Of a stretch of 29,773 nt of DNA, positions 1-9,671 are shown one piece after another. The stretch lies in NCBI GenBank assembly GCA_036939975.1, contig JALLPB010000042.1:1-29773 (forward strand). Reading direction: 5' to 3'. The position numbers and the translations under genes are program-made. The stretch comes from Cyclostephanos tholiformis. Taxonomy: Eukaryota > Bacillariophyta > Thalassiosirophyceae > Thalassiosirales > Thalassiosiraceae. The notes beneath the pieces were generated by a model. It did no database searches, had not been told where the DNA came from, and saw only the letters and a list, made by a program, of their open reading frames with translations. Every line of letters starts with the position of its first letter. The stretch's first letter is position 1.

Positions 1-2446
1 TTTGTTGTATACGTCCAAGTGGGGATTTCTCCACACCTCCTTTAGCGCGCCCATCACCACCGTGGCAGCTGCTATTCGTGCTGTGATATCATCATCGTCA
101 CGGAGGCTGAAATTGATGAGAGAGCCAAGATAGCGGAAGGTGCATGTGAAGCTAACATAACCGTCGGCAACCGGAATGGTCGCCGTTTCGGGGAGTTTGT
201 CGTAGGTGTCATTGTCTCGATTCCATTGTCTCTGATAGTTATGTGGCTCATCATTGTGAGCTGCCAAAAGTGTAACAGGTCCGTGTCTTGCCCCTCGAGC
301 GTGGTGTGCAGGGCTCGGTGTACTTGGGGGGGGCAAAAGTAAAAGCGACTTGGGCAGGATGCGAATTCGTCTGGCCGGAGATGTATCAGGTGACAGAATG
401 ATGAATTTTGCAGTGTGGTTCGTGACTGTCCCATGTTTGTTGCCGTGTCGTGGATGATGAGGAACGACTGCTACGTGACTTCCAGTGAGGAAATGTTCAG
501 GTAGCAATGATGGTGCCAAGGCATGCAATGGCACGGGGGGGCCGTCATGACGAGTGTCCAGTGAAACGTGGATGCATCATGTATGGTGGAACATCCTTTG
601 TATCGTACGGGCTGCGGCGTGCTGTTGGTCGAGCCGCTGGAAGAACTGAGGGGGGGGAAAGAAACACACTCAGTTTTTGACTTCGACGCGCCACGTCCGA
701 TGTGCATTTCCAAGCCAAATCGAGCGAAATGGCTATATATGAAGTTCATTCCACGTTGCAAATCATCTCTCATTCTGAAAGGGAAGGCGCCATCGTCGAC
801 GTATAGGCATTGGAGGATGCTATAGGCCGTGAGTTTGGTGGAGCAAAACATCGCTGGTGTGTGACTGCAGATGCGCCCTTCTGCGATGTGCTCATCCGCT
901 GCTGTCAATACACTAAGGACAGGGATGTCATTTGCTTTCTGATTTCTAGCATCTCTGCAAATGCCGTCATGAGGAACAGGAATAACACGGGTGCCATGTT
1001 GTCTCCTTGGCAAACTCCAACAGTTTGGGGGATCTCAGCGATTTTGCTTTCAATTTTTAGGATGCATGTGTTGTTTCTGTATATCGTCTCAATTGCCATG
1101 ACAAATTTTGGCGGGGCTCCGTATTTTTGAAGGATGTCGATGAATAGTGTGTGATTTGCCGTGTCGTATGCTTTAACCAAGTCGACAAACCCCACGTACG
1201 AGGCAAGGTCGTGGTTATGCCTGGCGTTGAGAAGGGCTTTTAAGGTAAAGAGGCCGTCACGGCATCCAATCTCCGGGGTCCCGCAGAATTGGAACCGTGT
1301 TCCATGTTCGTCCAATAATGCAAAAGCTCGACAAATCATCACCGACGAAAAAACTTTGCTGCATATGTCCATTAACATAATCCCGCACCATTTGTTGGGG
1401 TCACTTAGGTCACCTCGTTTTGGAACAGGGATACATTGACTTCGATGCCATCCTTCGTGATCGATTGTCCCGTCAAAGAAATCACAGACATGTCGATGAA
1501 TCGTGCGTTGTGAGACATTGTCCATTGCTTTGAGTGCCTCCGGGGGGATGCCATTTAGCCCGGGTGATTTGCCCTTTTTGAGTTTGTTTATGGCACGGTT
1601 AACTTCCGCAAAGGTGATGGGGTTGTCAAGGGTTATCATGTGTGGTTTCTGATTGAGGAGGTTGAGAACAGTGTGGTCGACGGGGCGATGGTTATTGAGG
1701 ACTTTGTGGAAATGTGCGCCGAATACCGACATGTTTTCTTTCGCATTCGATGCAAGATCGCCATTGTCTAGTCGCATCGCCATGTTGATGGTTGATGTGT
1801 GATGGGCAGTTTCACCACCGGTGAGGATGCGTATGTGTTCCCATGCTGTTCGTGGATCCATGTTCATCTGATGGATTTTCTCACATAATCCTTTGTACCA
1901 CCGAGCCTTTGCCAACTCGACAAGATTGTGATTTTGCTTGTTCAACAGCTTGAGTTGAGCTTTGGCGTGGGATGTTTTGTTGGGGCTGAGGTTAATGCAA
2001 TTGTGAAGGCGATGTTGTAGACAGTTCTTCTCTTTAATTGCTGGGGCAAGGATGCATTCGCTTGCCGTGTACCACCCTTTACAGCATCGATTAACAGTCA
2101 TGGCGGTGATTTTGCCGGCACGTACAACCGCGTCACAGAAGCTGTCGTATGACATGTCCCGTGAGGTGAGTTGCATGAGGTATTTGTTGTACATTGTACA
2201 ATGTGTCTCCTCTTCGCATATAATCCTCCAATTGATGTCGCTGCAATTTAGGGATGATTTTGCTTTGAATTTGATGGATGTGAGGTTGAGGGCAAGGGCG
2301 GTGGCATGATGGTCACTGTCGAGCCCATCGAGGGTGGTGTAGCAGTTGCGCGTCTGTTTGTGTAGTGCCGTCAAGCAAACGAGGAGGTCGAGCATGTGGC
2401 TGTCCATGATCCCTGTTGTTGTGGGGCGGTTGCTCGTCCAAGTTCC
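1..2446 (-). pseudogene. LINE reverse transcriptase, broken by frameshifts
   Basis: The longest open stretch (2407 to 905) holds a linker, then the fingers region INKLKKGKSPGLNGIPPEAL, the palm A motif YVGFVDLVKAYDT (metal-binding Asp), and motif B GVCQGDNMAPVLF. The frame changes near 1000; the next frame (1013 to 471) carries motif C as YVDDG and then FARFGLEMHIG with SKTECVSFPP. A third frame between about 200 and 1 holds FRYLGSLINF and a conserved helical region. All catalytic motifs are still recognisable, so decay looks modest, but no single frame encodes them. In the family this enzyme copies the element RNA at the nicked target. The 3' end is outside the window. Confidence 0.88.
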
Positions 2447-3486
2447 ATTCCTATGCCGCTGATTTTTGATTCGAAAAAAGTGTTCATGACTCGCAAACAG
2501 TGGCCGAGGTAGACGTGCAATAGACTTTTGCCTTTCATGTTTCGCCGGGGGAGGCCGTGTGGTCCAAGCACTGATTGGAATTCTGCGGAAGCTACGCCGT
2601 CAAGTTTCCCGATGTTCGAGTTGACGTTGGCGCCCATAACGATGGACGATGCAGCAGGGGCCTTGTTGAGGAGATCGTCCAATGTGTCGAGAAAACGTAA
2701 ATAGGTATCGTCGTCACCAGTTTTTGTGCATGGATGATACACCGAGATGAGGGTGAGGGCAAGGTGATTATGGCCCCATTTTCCCCGGGTCTGTTTTCCA
2801 GTGGGATCATTGTTAGCTCATTGTACGTTGAGGCTGATGAAATGTCCGGCGAATTCTCCCGTGGCGTCAGTGGTGATTGGCGGCCTGGCCCCAGCAGCCT
2901 TCCACCCGTCGTAATAGCGAGGGGATAATACGATTGCAACGCCGCAGAAGTTACGATTTCCAATGTCGCCATTATGGTGAAAGACATGATAGCCATTGAT
3001 CATCTTGTCAAATACGTTGCCCTCAAGCCAGGTCTCTTGGATGAAATACATGTCAATCTCTTTTAGTTTCATCGTCGCGATTAGATGTTCGTAACGTGTG
3101 TAATCAAAAGGTGAGTTTGGTAGTATATGACCGTCAGCGTCGCGTGCTTGTCGCCTTAAACCATGGGCATTTTGTGTGAGTATTGTGCTGATAACGAAAT
3201 CCCATTTGTCGTTTGTGGATTTGGTCGCAGTGTGAGAGTGGCGCGTGAACAAAGCTGGGGGCCGTGTGGTCGCTTTGGACGATGTGAATGATGCCGAGTC
3301 CTGTGAAGTGTCGGTGTCAGTGTTGTTGTCCCAGTCTATGTTGCCTGTCACCTCATCCGCCAACATTGGTATGATCTCAGGGTTGATACTCTCATTTGTG
3401 GCATCATCGTGGTTGACGAGGATGGCTGGCCCGGTGGTAGCATTCTCCAGTGATGTATGAGGGCTCATGGAGGTCCGATCTAGCAA
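2371..3486 (-). pseudogene. LINE endonuclease (exonuclease-endonuclease-phosphatase fold), broken
   Basis: This is the N-terminal part of the LINE protein. The first ~90 residues are Ser/Thr/Asp-rich and look disordered. The endonuclease fold then begins with ILTQNAHGL, followed by MYFIQETWL (the metal-binding Glu motif). After an in-frame TGA at 2818-2820 the same frame carries GKWGHNHLALTLISVYHP and SIVMGANVNSNIG (the Asp/Asn motif of the fold, here GAN rather than the usual GDxN). Because both sides of the TGA are in one frame and both are conserved, the stop is a point lesion. Near 2448 the frame shifts by one and the end of the domain (GTWTSNRPTTTGIMDSHMLD) reads into the reverse-transcriptase frame. 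In family members this domain nicks target DNA to prime reverse transcription; this copy cannot make it in one piece. Confidence 0.85.
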
Positions 3487-4100
3487 TCGACGAAGTCATT
3501 TCGGCCGTGCAAAAATGCTGGGCACTGGTAGGACTGGGAGCGAGCTTCGGCGGCATTGCCTTCGTAGGGAGCGGCGGCCATTGGGACCAGAGCCAGATGC
3601 ATGACGTCGTCGTCGTGTTGTGGAGGGAGTGTCACATTCCGAACTCCGTTTAGACCGTATCGGTGGAATCGTTCATGCACCGTAGAGCAGTACGGGGCAA
3701 GCGAGCCCTGTAGATTGTGGGCTAGCCGGTGGGCACACCCAAAAGGGCGTGCCATCGTCGGGAGGCGGGTCAGGAGCTGATGTGCTACTGGGAGGGTTCC
3801 GTCGGCCCAGAGGGACAAGAGATGGTGGGCATGTACTGATTCCTACATTGATCGTCCGTAAAAAACAGCAATGCGCCGTTTTTGTGGAGGGAAAAAAGGG
3901 GTGGACCATGACGAGTTCGCCATGGTATGGGGGTGCCGAGATCGGCACAACGCCGATGACAGCGGCGGTTTTGAGTAGGTGTTACCATATTAAATTAGAA
4001 TCGTTGTATCGTGGGACAATCCTGACTCTCTGGCATGGGCGGATCGTCGCGAACTATATCCCGTTGGGGATGCAATGTAGGATACGATACAATTATTTAC
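3487..4100. other. Unassigned DNA upstream of the LINE
   Basis: Minus-strand open frames exist (3480-3818 and 3673-3948), Pro/Ser/His-rich and without a motif I recognise. They could be the 5' region or an ORF1 remnant of the LINE, but nothing such as a zinc knuckle or coiled coil supports that. Plus-strand frames here look like chance openings. No promoter or boundary repeat of the element is visible. Confidence 0.4.
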
Positions 4101-4116
4101 AGTATATTCAATTTTA

Positions 4117-4687
4117 GTGATGCACTCAAAATCTGATCTTCTCGGTGATGCAGACAAATAATACTTCTGACTTTAAGTGAGGTAAAAAAACATAGATTAA
4201 ACAAATAGGGAGGTTAATCAAAAATTGAAACAAATCATTTAGTGATGCAAACGAAATTCATTTATTAAGTGATGCCGTAACATATATATCAAGTGCATTT
4301 AGTGAGGTTAATGAAATCATTTACATTTTATTTAGGGATGCAAACAAAAACCTATGTTATAATTTGGTGATGCAAATAAAATATTTTACTCATAATTTGG
4401 TGATGCAAATAAATCATTAAACATTTCTTTGGTGATGCAGAAAAAACCTGTTGCTGAAAATTAGTGACATAAAACGAATCTGTTATATTCTGGTGATGCA
4501 AATAAAAACAATGAATTAAGTGAGGTTAATAAAATACATGTCTAAAAGACGGCCCGGCTCAAAATCTGACGGGCCTTTTCTGATAAGACAGGGGAGAAAA
4601 CTATAACACTAAAAAATGACTACTTAATGCGGTATGTTTGGTGATGCTATTAAAATCGCAAAAATGGTGATGCTGGTATATACCATG
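4117..4687 (+). repeat. AT-rich phased array of a GTGATGC / GTGAGGT motif (~31-bp period)
   Basis: Unit starts, read by eye, are 4117, 4145, 4177, 4208, 4242, 4269, 4302, 4335, 4367, 4400, 4432, 4464, 4493 and 4520, with two more at 4641 and 4667. Steps in the first fourteen are 28, 32, 31, 34, 27, 33, 33, 32, 33, 32, 32, 29 and 27 (mean 31). The head of each unit is GTGATGC (10 exact copies), GTGAGGT (3 copies) or a one- or two-base variant (GGGATGC, GGGAGGT, GTGACAT), usually preceded by TTTA/TTTG/TTAA and followed by AAATAAA or TAATAAA. The rest of each unit is variable and A/T-rich. GC is about 30% over 4101-4680, far below the flanking genes. It is not coding. It could be a degenerate minisatellite, the subterminal repeat region of a DNA transposon, or a chromosome-maintenance element; nothing here decides between them. 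Confidence 0.85.
4551..4575. repeat. GC-rich hairpin inside the AT-rich array
   Basis: GGCCCG (4551-4556) and CGGGCC (4570-4575) form a six-base stem with a 13-base loop followed by TTTT. It interrupts the phased array between units 4520 and 4641. The loop contains the second copy of CTCAAAATCTGA (4558-4569); the first copy is at 4125-4136, just after the first unit, so this 12-mer lies near both ends of the main array. It resembles a bacterial terminator, but that function is not expected in this context. Confidence 0.5.
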
Positions 4688-4784
4688 AAAAAATGAGTAG
4701 GTCGACTGGCCCCCGGCTTCAAAAAATGGGTGCAAATAAAAAGTTCTCCCTTTATTGTATAGTAGTGTATTGGGGAGGCAATTC

Positions 4785-4830
4785 GTACGTATAGTAGCTA
4801 GTAGGCCACCTTGTTAGGTACTATACGTAC
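4785..4830. repeat. 12-bp perfect inverted repeat upstream of the fibrillin gene
   Basis: GTACGTATAGTA (4785-4796) and its exact reverse complement TACTATACGTAC (4819-4830) are separated by 22 bases. The following 40 bases hold further GTACGTAC and TAGGTACTTAAGTAGGTA palindromic pieces. The position, 180-225 bp upstream of the fibrillin ATG, would suit a regulatory site or a small transposon end. Confidence 0.55.
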
Positions 4831-4981
4831 TTCTTGTACGTACTTGCTCGACGTAGGTACTTAAGTAGGTAGCTCCGTCCCTTCCTCTCGAGGCTCCCTT
4901 GTGCCTCGGGTCGTTGCATAACTACTACTAACAACGATAACCGATAACATCGTCACCGGCCGGGACGACCCATAATACTGG

Positions 4982-4988
4982 TATATAA
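4982..4988 (+). promoter_or_regulatory. TATA-like box upstream of the fibrillin gene
   Basis: TATATAA lies 22-28 bp before the ATG at 5010. If it acts as a TATA box, transcription would start at or just after this ATG, giving an extremely short leader or favouring a downstream ATG (for example 5082). It may also be chance A/T sequence. Confidence 0.25.
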
Positions 4989-5009
4989 GTGCCAAAAACG
5001 CCGAGAATA

Positions 5010-5524
5010 ATGCGGCACCATCGCCACAATTCCCATATTATCGCCATCGCGGCGACCGCCGTCACCCTGTCGTGGCCCTCCATGACCTCATCGGCGTTAC
5101 AGTACCCCATCCCGCCGAACGTCAGGATCAACCTCCCGGAGTCGATCGCGTCGCTCTTCGGGGGGGGGGACGGCATATCATTATGGAGGACGGGTAAGAA
5201 GGCGACGAAGTACGGCGACGTCGAATTGGAAAATCGTTTGCTCGATGCCATCGAATTCGGATCGTCGAGACGACTCGACATCCCCGACGAGGTCGCCGAC
5301 CTGGTACGACGGCTCGAGTCGAGTCCGACGTCCGTGCCCCGTCCCGCGATCGCGCCGGAATTGTACGGCCGGTGGAAGCTCCTTAGGACGTCGAACGCCG
5401 ACACGGCGAGTCCGATACAAAGGAGGGCGGTCGATGCCTCGAGGTTCGACATATATCAGGACATCGTCGTCGTCTCGAGCGACGACGACGTGGGCGAGGG
5501 GGGGGAGAGGACGAACGATGACGA

Positions 5525-5558
<34 letters not shown>

Positions 5559-5960
5559 AGTGGTAGTAGGTTAATCGTCAGTCAGATCGTCGAATTCGGC
5601 AACGGCAATCGACTGTGCGTCGATGCCCTGGCATCCACGTCCGCCTATCCCCTCGAGGAATTGACCGATCGGGTGGGGTCCGGGAGGATACTCGGGCTCA
5701 ACGTCCTCGGCGTGTCGTTGATAGGGGACGAGGCCTCCGAGGACCCGAACAGGCCGGACTCGCGCCTTCGATTCGTTTTCGACGAGGGACGTTTCGAATT
5801 CGGCAACGGCCAATTTAGGTTGCCGTATCCTGTGCCGTTTCGCAATCCGTTATTTCGTGATGCAGTCAAGGGTTGGATCGACGTCACGTACTTGAGCGAT
5901 AGGGTGAGGATATCGAGGGGCAACAAGGGCACGACGTTCGTTCTGAAGAAGGTGGGGTGA
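5010..5960 (+). CDS. Plastid-lipid-associated protein / fibrillin family
   Basis: PAP/fibrillin proteins are lipocalin-like proteins of plastoglobules and thylakoids that bind isoprenoids and other lipids. Here 316 residues are read from the first ATG; the open frame extends upstream only to a GTG. Residues ~10-25 form a hydrophobic segment (IIAIAATAVTLSW) followed by SSALQYP, which could be the signal part of a two-part plastid leader, although Leu replaces the usual aromatic residue after SSA. The domain starts near residue 117 with ELYGRWKLLRTSN and ends with YPVPF, GWIDVTYLSDRVRISRGNKGTTFVL, the family's C-terminal signature. Between them a loop of about 35 residues is acidic and then pure glycine (about 173-183), encoded by 32 consecutive G. 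Each change of G count not divisible by three would break the frame. No intron is needed. The family call is firm; the plastid location is inference. Confidence 0.85.
5526..5557 (+). repeat. Run of 32 G inside the fibrillin coding region
   Basis: An uninterrupted G tract of 32 bases encodes polyglycine in frame with conserved sequence on both sides. Such tracts slip in replication and in sequencing, so the exact length is doubtful, and they can form G-quadruplexes on the coding strand. Confidence 0.95.
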
Positions 5961-5994
5961 ATATATAATTTTTATTGTGATGGTGGCGGTCGGT

Positions 5995-6049
5995 GGGGGG
6001 GGGGGGGGGTGAGGTTTCTTCCCCCCCCCCCCCCACCCCCCCCCACCCC
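5995..6049. repeat. G15 / C14 inverted homopolymer pair after the fibrillin gene
   Basis: Fifteen G (5995-6009), an 11-base spacer, then fourteen C (6021-6034), A, nine C, A, four C. The two runs can pair as a long G-C hairpin or form a G-quadruplex opposite a C-rich strand. It begins 35 bp after the fibrillin stop and would fall in the 3' UTR. No regular gene end signal is recognisable around it. Confidence 0.85.
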
Positions 6050-6520
6050 GTCGGTGGCGTGTTATTATTAAGCGTGGCCCCCGTGGGGTTCGAGCGAGTC
6101 GGTTGATAACGGAAGGGGTAAGATGACAGTTTTGGTCTCGAACGTGTGTGCGGGTGGAGAGGATGTTTTGAAGGACGATCGAGTTGTTTACTTCTCCTTG
6201 ATTAGTGTTTTGGCCTGTATGAGTACTTGTCTCACATGTCAACTTGTGTAAGTAGTGACCTCCCTAAATGATGTAGCACCATCGATGAGTTTTTTTTCAT
6301 TTGTTGGCCGCTCATATGAAATTACGGCCAATGGACATCTCTTCAACAGTTCCGTACCGACGGAATCTTTGTGTGTTGATTCAACGCTAAACGATGAGTG
6401 AAGGAGCGGGGACTTGCAGACCGAAAATTAAAAAAAATCAGGCTTTTGAAACGCATTCCTCCTTTTTTCTCCTGTATTTTCGATGCTTGACAAATACCTC
6501 CATCTATCGACTTGTCAGAC
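6050..6520. other. Intergenic region before the lipase gene
   Basis: No gene is supported here. A plus-strand frame from an ATG at 6394 runs into the lipase exon-2 frame but reads through exon 1 in the wrong frame, so it is not taken as the start. An upstream non-coding or short coding exon of the lipase could lie here, because the ATG at 6521 is preceded by CAG. Confidence 0.4.
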
Positions 6521-9392
6521 ATGGCATGTCAAGAAGCAGATCTAAGAGAGATCGAGGCACTAGTGCGCAATGTTGCCAACGAGGGAGTCGAATTTTTTCC
6601 TTCGCCGTAGTATTTGCATACTTGAATTTAGCCATGACCGCTAACATCATTATTTTCTCATTTTCCAGGGCTACAAATGTATTGATGACACATTTCCCCG
6701 AAATGAGGAAGGATTTCCTAAACATTGTTGAGCTGGTTTTCATCCCCAAACAAATGGCTCGACAATTCGTTCTTGCTGTGGCATTGAAGACGTCGATGGT
6801 ATGTTCCAGAGCTGAATTTCTGTCTTGGTGGATGCAGTTACACTAAATGATTCGGGAATCGATGCCATTCTTTTAGGTCGCTGCAAATCAAATAAGAGAC
6901 ATCGTCCGATATATCGCCGCCAGTGTCTCGTCAAAGGCACGTCACATTCGTCAGCTTCATGGGCAACAACACATGGCCAAATCCCAAGATGAGTGGATGG
7001 AACTTGCGCAAAAAATCGACATCATTCAGGGAAACGATCTCTGGAGGACCAAGAAGGATTGCCCCTTGTATGAAAGCGACAAGATCCAAGCCCGCATTGA
7101 TAAATTTGTGAGTGTGAAGATAATTATCTGTGTAGTCACGTGCTATTCTGAAATTAATGCGAAGTGCATGTTTCACATTATTTGTCAAGCTTTACTTACT
7201 GCGGAGCTGTGATATTTTTGAGCTCATGTTTACTTTACGTGGTGGTATTGGGAGGAACCATTTCGGTCTGCTACATGATGGTTTATTCGGCAGATCTTTG
7301 GCTGGAACAAAGCACCTTGTTGAGTGTTACCACAATGTTGTCTGCGAAGCGCTGGATTTCGTCTGTGATGCCCCTGTCAGTCCCAACGAGGAACCTATTC
7401 CAACCGAGTCACGACTGGCATTTTTCAACGAAATGAGACATTCCTATGGACGAACCGCGTTCTTGTGTTCTGGAGGAGCTGCGCTGGGTTTCTACCATGT
7501 CGGGGTCGTCAAGGCTTTGATAGCGAACGGTGTAATGCCGAGAGTTCTTGGCGGATCATCGGCCGGATCGATCGTGACGGCGATGGTCGCTACCAGAAAC
7601 GACGAAGAATGTATTCGCGACTTCTTTGAACTCAAAGGGACTCGTGCGCCAGGGCATAGTGGCCAAATCATGACCGATTTCTTTCGTCCGTTAGGGTACG
7701 CAGATGAGAACCAAGGCCGAATAGATGAGGAAGCCGTTGTTTTGGAAGGATCCGATATGGCTGGGTTCAAAAGCCCTGTTCAACTGTTCTTCCCATTGAC
7801 CCTACGAAGTGTGTTGTCGTCTATCTTCAAGCGACCTACTCACATTCTTCGGAAAGACACTCGCCATTTGGAGAATTGCTTAAGGACAAACATCGGTGAT
7901 TTTACCTTCCAGGAAGCATTCGATCGAACAGGTCGCATCCTCAACATCAGTGTGTCGTCGCCTAGTGGAGCCGACCCTCCTCGACTTCTAAACTATCTCA
8001 CTTCTCCACACGTTTTAGTTTGGAGCGCAGCATTGGCATCATCATCCCTACCAGGAGTGTTCGATGCTAATCGGCTGATTGTGAAGGACGCTGATGGCAC
8101 CGAGCATTATGAGAGCACGAGCGCAATGGCGTACCAAGATGGTAGTATGACAGCCGATCTACCAATGCAACAATTGAGCGAAATGTTCAACGTCAATCAT
8201 TTTCTTGTCAGCCAGGTGGGCTATTTTCTCCACGCATTTTTGTTCTCTTGAGCTGCATCGTACATGCAAACCTAACGCAACAACTTCATCAATCGATTTC
8301 GACTTTTTTATCACAGGTGAACCCGAATGCTGTCATGTTTGCGTCGATCGGCGTCGGACCATCTGTTTGGGATCGCATTCTTCTCTTTGTCAAGAATCAG
8401 GTAGGCTGCAAAAGGTTTTCCTCTTCTTCGTTCGGGTTGTGTTCTGACATCAACTGGATTTTTCAAATCATTTTATGTAGCTGGGTTATTACCTCCGAAA
8501 TGTATTTGACCTTTGTGGAGGGCACAGGATCGCCCCGATGTGGGATCAGTTTTTCACCCAAGAGCGGTTCGGAAGGCGAGACATTGACATATCAATAATC
8601 CCGTGGCAAAACCACCGCTCGATAGCAAGTGCTTTCTTCAACTTGATCAAAAATCCAACACCAGTTGAAGTCCAGGATTGGATAAAAGCCGCTGAGCGAG
8701 AAACTTGGAGGCACATTCCAAGAATCAAGAGCCACTGCGCAGAGGAGCGGGCTCTTGATCTCTGTGTCCAAAGACTCCGCAAAAGAATCATGGCCGAGTC
8801 CAATCAATTTCAATCAAATCAAAAGACGAATATGAATCACAGTCACAGCTTTCCGAACCTGGTATGTCTCGGAGGACTCACAGTGGTCGATAAACGTCAG
8901 AACAGGGCAAGTTACTTTGACATGAAGGAGCCGTCTGCTAATGACAATCAAGTTAAATTTGCGAGTCACAAGGGAAGTATTGTTGGCCTACCAAGTAAAA
9001 ATTCTTCAAAGGACTTGGCGTTGATACGAATGGACAAACTTATCGAAGAGAATGACGTGATCTCACGCGACCTGAACGAATCATTTGTCAAACTCCTCGA
9101 TTCGTCACCGGGAAGTTTGTTGGAAACATTCGGGACACCTGAGCAAGATGACCCCGGCAAATCAATCATTGCCACTCCGGAAATGGATGCCACTAAGCCA
9201 CTCCCATCACTGATTCAGCAGATGCACGACGAAGCAAAGAGGAAACGTGAAGCAGACCAGCAGAAATTTGGTGAAGCTTACATCAAAACATCAAATATGG
9301 CCAACTTTTATTATCGGAAGTCAGCGAGCCACGGAAATTTGACTTCGCTCGACGAAGACAAAACAAATGACCAGCATAGTTCGCGAGGATAA
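6521..9392 (+). CDS. SDP1: Patatin-like triacylglycerol lipase (SDP1 type), six exons
   Basis: SDP1-type lipases hydrolyse triacylglycerol at oil bodies. The proposed exons are 6521-6606, 6669-6798, 6877-7107, 7190-8215, 8317-8400 and 8481-9392; all five introns are GT-AG (62-101 bp) and the joined length is 2469 bases, 822 residues, close to plant SDP1. Residues ~85-190 match the DUF3336 region that precedes the patatin domain (ELAQKIDIIQGNDLWR, FTLRGGIGRN). The patatin domain has the oxyanion loop SGGAALG (243-249), nucleophile GSSAG with Ser273, and the dyad Asp466 in YQDGS. Exon 5 (VNPNAVMFAS) and exon 6 (WRHIPRIKSHCAEERALD) complete the conserved part; the last ~200 residues are polar and unlike a known domain. 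Exon 1 and the acceptor at 7189 (rather than 7222) are the least certain choices; 7189 fits the spacing seen in plant SDP1. The catalytic set is complete. Confidence 0.88.
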
Positions 9393-9671
9393 TATTTCTT
9401 GGATCCTTGTGTTGACGGTCTAGTAGTTGCCGAGCAAAGAGCAAGGAGGTACCAGATGAATTTCAATACATCATATCACCATAACTGAAAATAGCATCGT
9501 GGTAATTTCGAATGTTACGTATGTACGTATGATAAGAATTGAGAATTGTGTATGGTAGAGGAGGTATTGTAGCTGTGCTGGAACTTGGCAGGATGCAAGA
9601 CCAATGTAGGAATTAGTACCTTTATCAACCCTCCCCCCCCCCCCGGCCCCCCGCCCCTCGCACTCAACCAC
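9393..9671. other. Intergenic spacer with a C12 run
   Basis: The region between the lipase stop and the chosen start of the amidohydrolase is A/T-rich, then has twelve C (9633-9644) followed by GG and more C. The downstream reading frame is open through this C tract (Pro-rich), but the tract looks like leader sequence. No RNA gene or gene end is recognisable. Confidence 0.4.

Larger units (their letters stand above)
1..3486 (-). mobile_element. Degenerate non-LTR (LINE) retrotransposon, 3' end beyond the window
   Basis: Read on the minus strand, the order is an APE-type endonuclease (3486 down to about 2446) followed by a reverse transcriptase (about 2446 down to the left edge), the standard LINE ORF2 arrangement. 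The reading frame changes at least three times (near 2448, near 1000, and between about 470 and 200), and an in-frame TGA at 2818-2820 splits the endonuclease. The conserved region after the YVDDG box continues to base 1 in a third frame (RYLGSLI, then ARIAAATVVMGALKEVW at about 1-180), so the element runs off the left edge. No poly-A tail or target-site duplication can be seen. The 5' boundary is uncertain; minus-strand open frames continue to about 3950. I cannot name the clade with confidence. Confidence 0.9.

Noticed and set aside
568..2309. Plus-strand open frames inside the LINE (for example 568-825, 810-1130, 1161-1439, 2052-2309)
   Set aside because: They mirror the conserved minus-strand reverse-transcriptase sequence and carry no motif of their own.
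4551..4580. Stem-loop plus T run as an intrinsic terminator
   Set aside because: That is a bacterial signal; there is no bacterial gene upstream, and the stem is only six bases.
4117..4687. The phased array as a CRISPR array
   Set aside because: The conserved heads are only about 7-18 bp and vary, the tails are AT-rich and unlike spacers, and the window is eukaryotic with no cas genes.
9585..9671. Earlier start of the amidohydrolase through the C12 tract
   Set aside because: It would begin at a non-conserved ATG and translate a poly-Pro run from a homopolymer; ATGs at 9672 and 9720 fit the family better.
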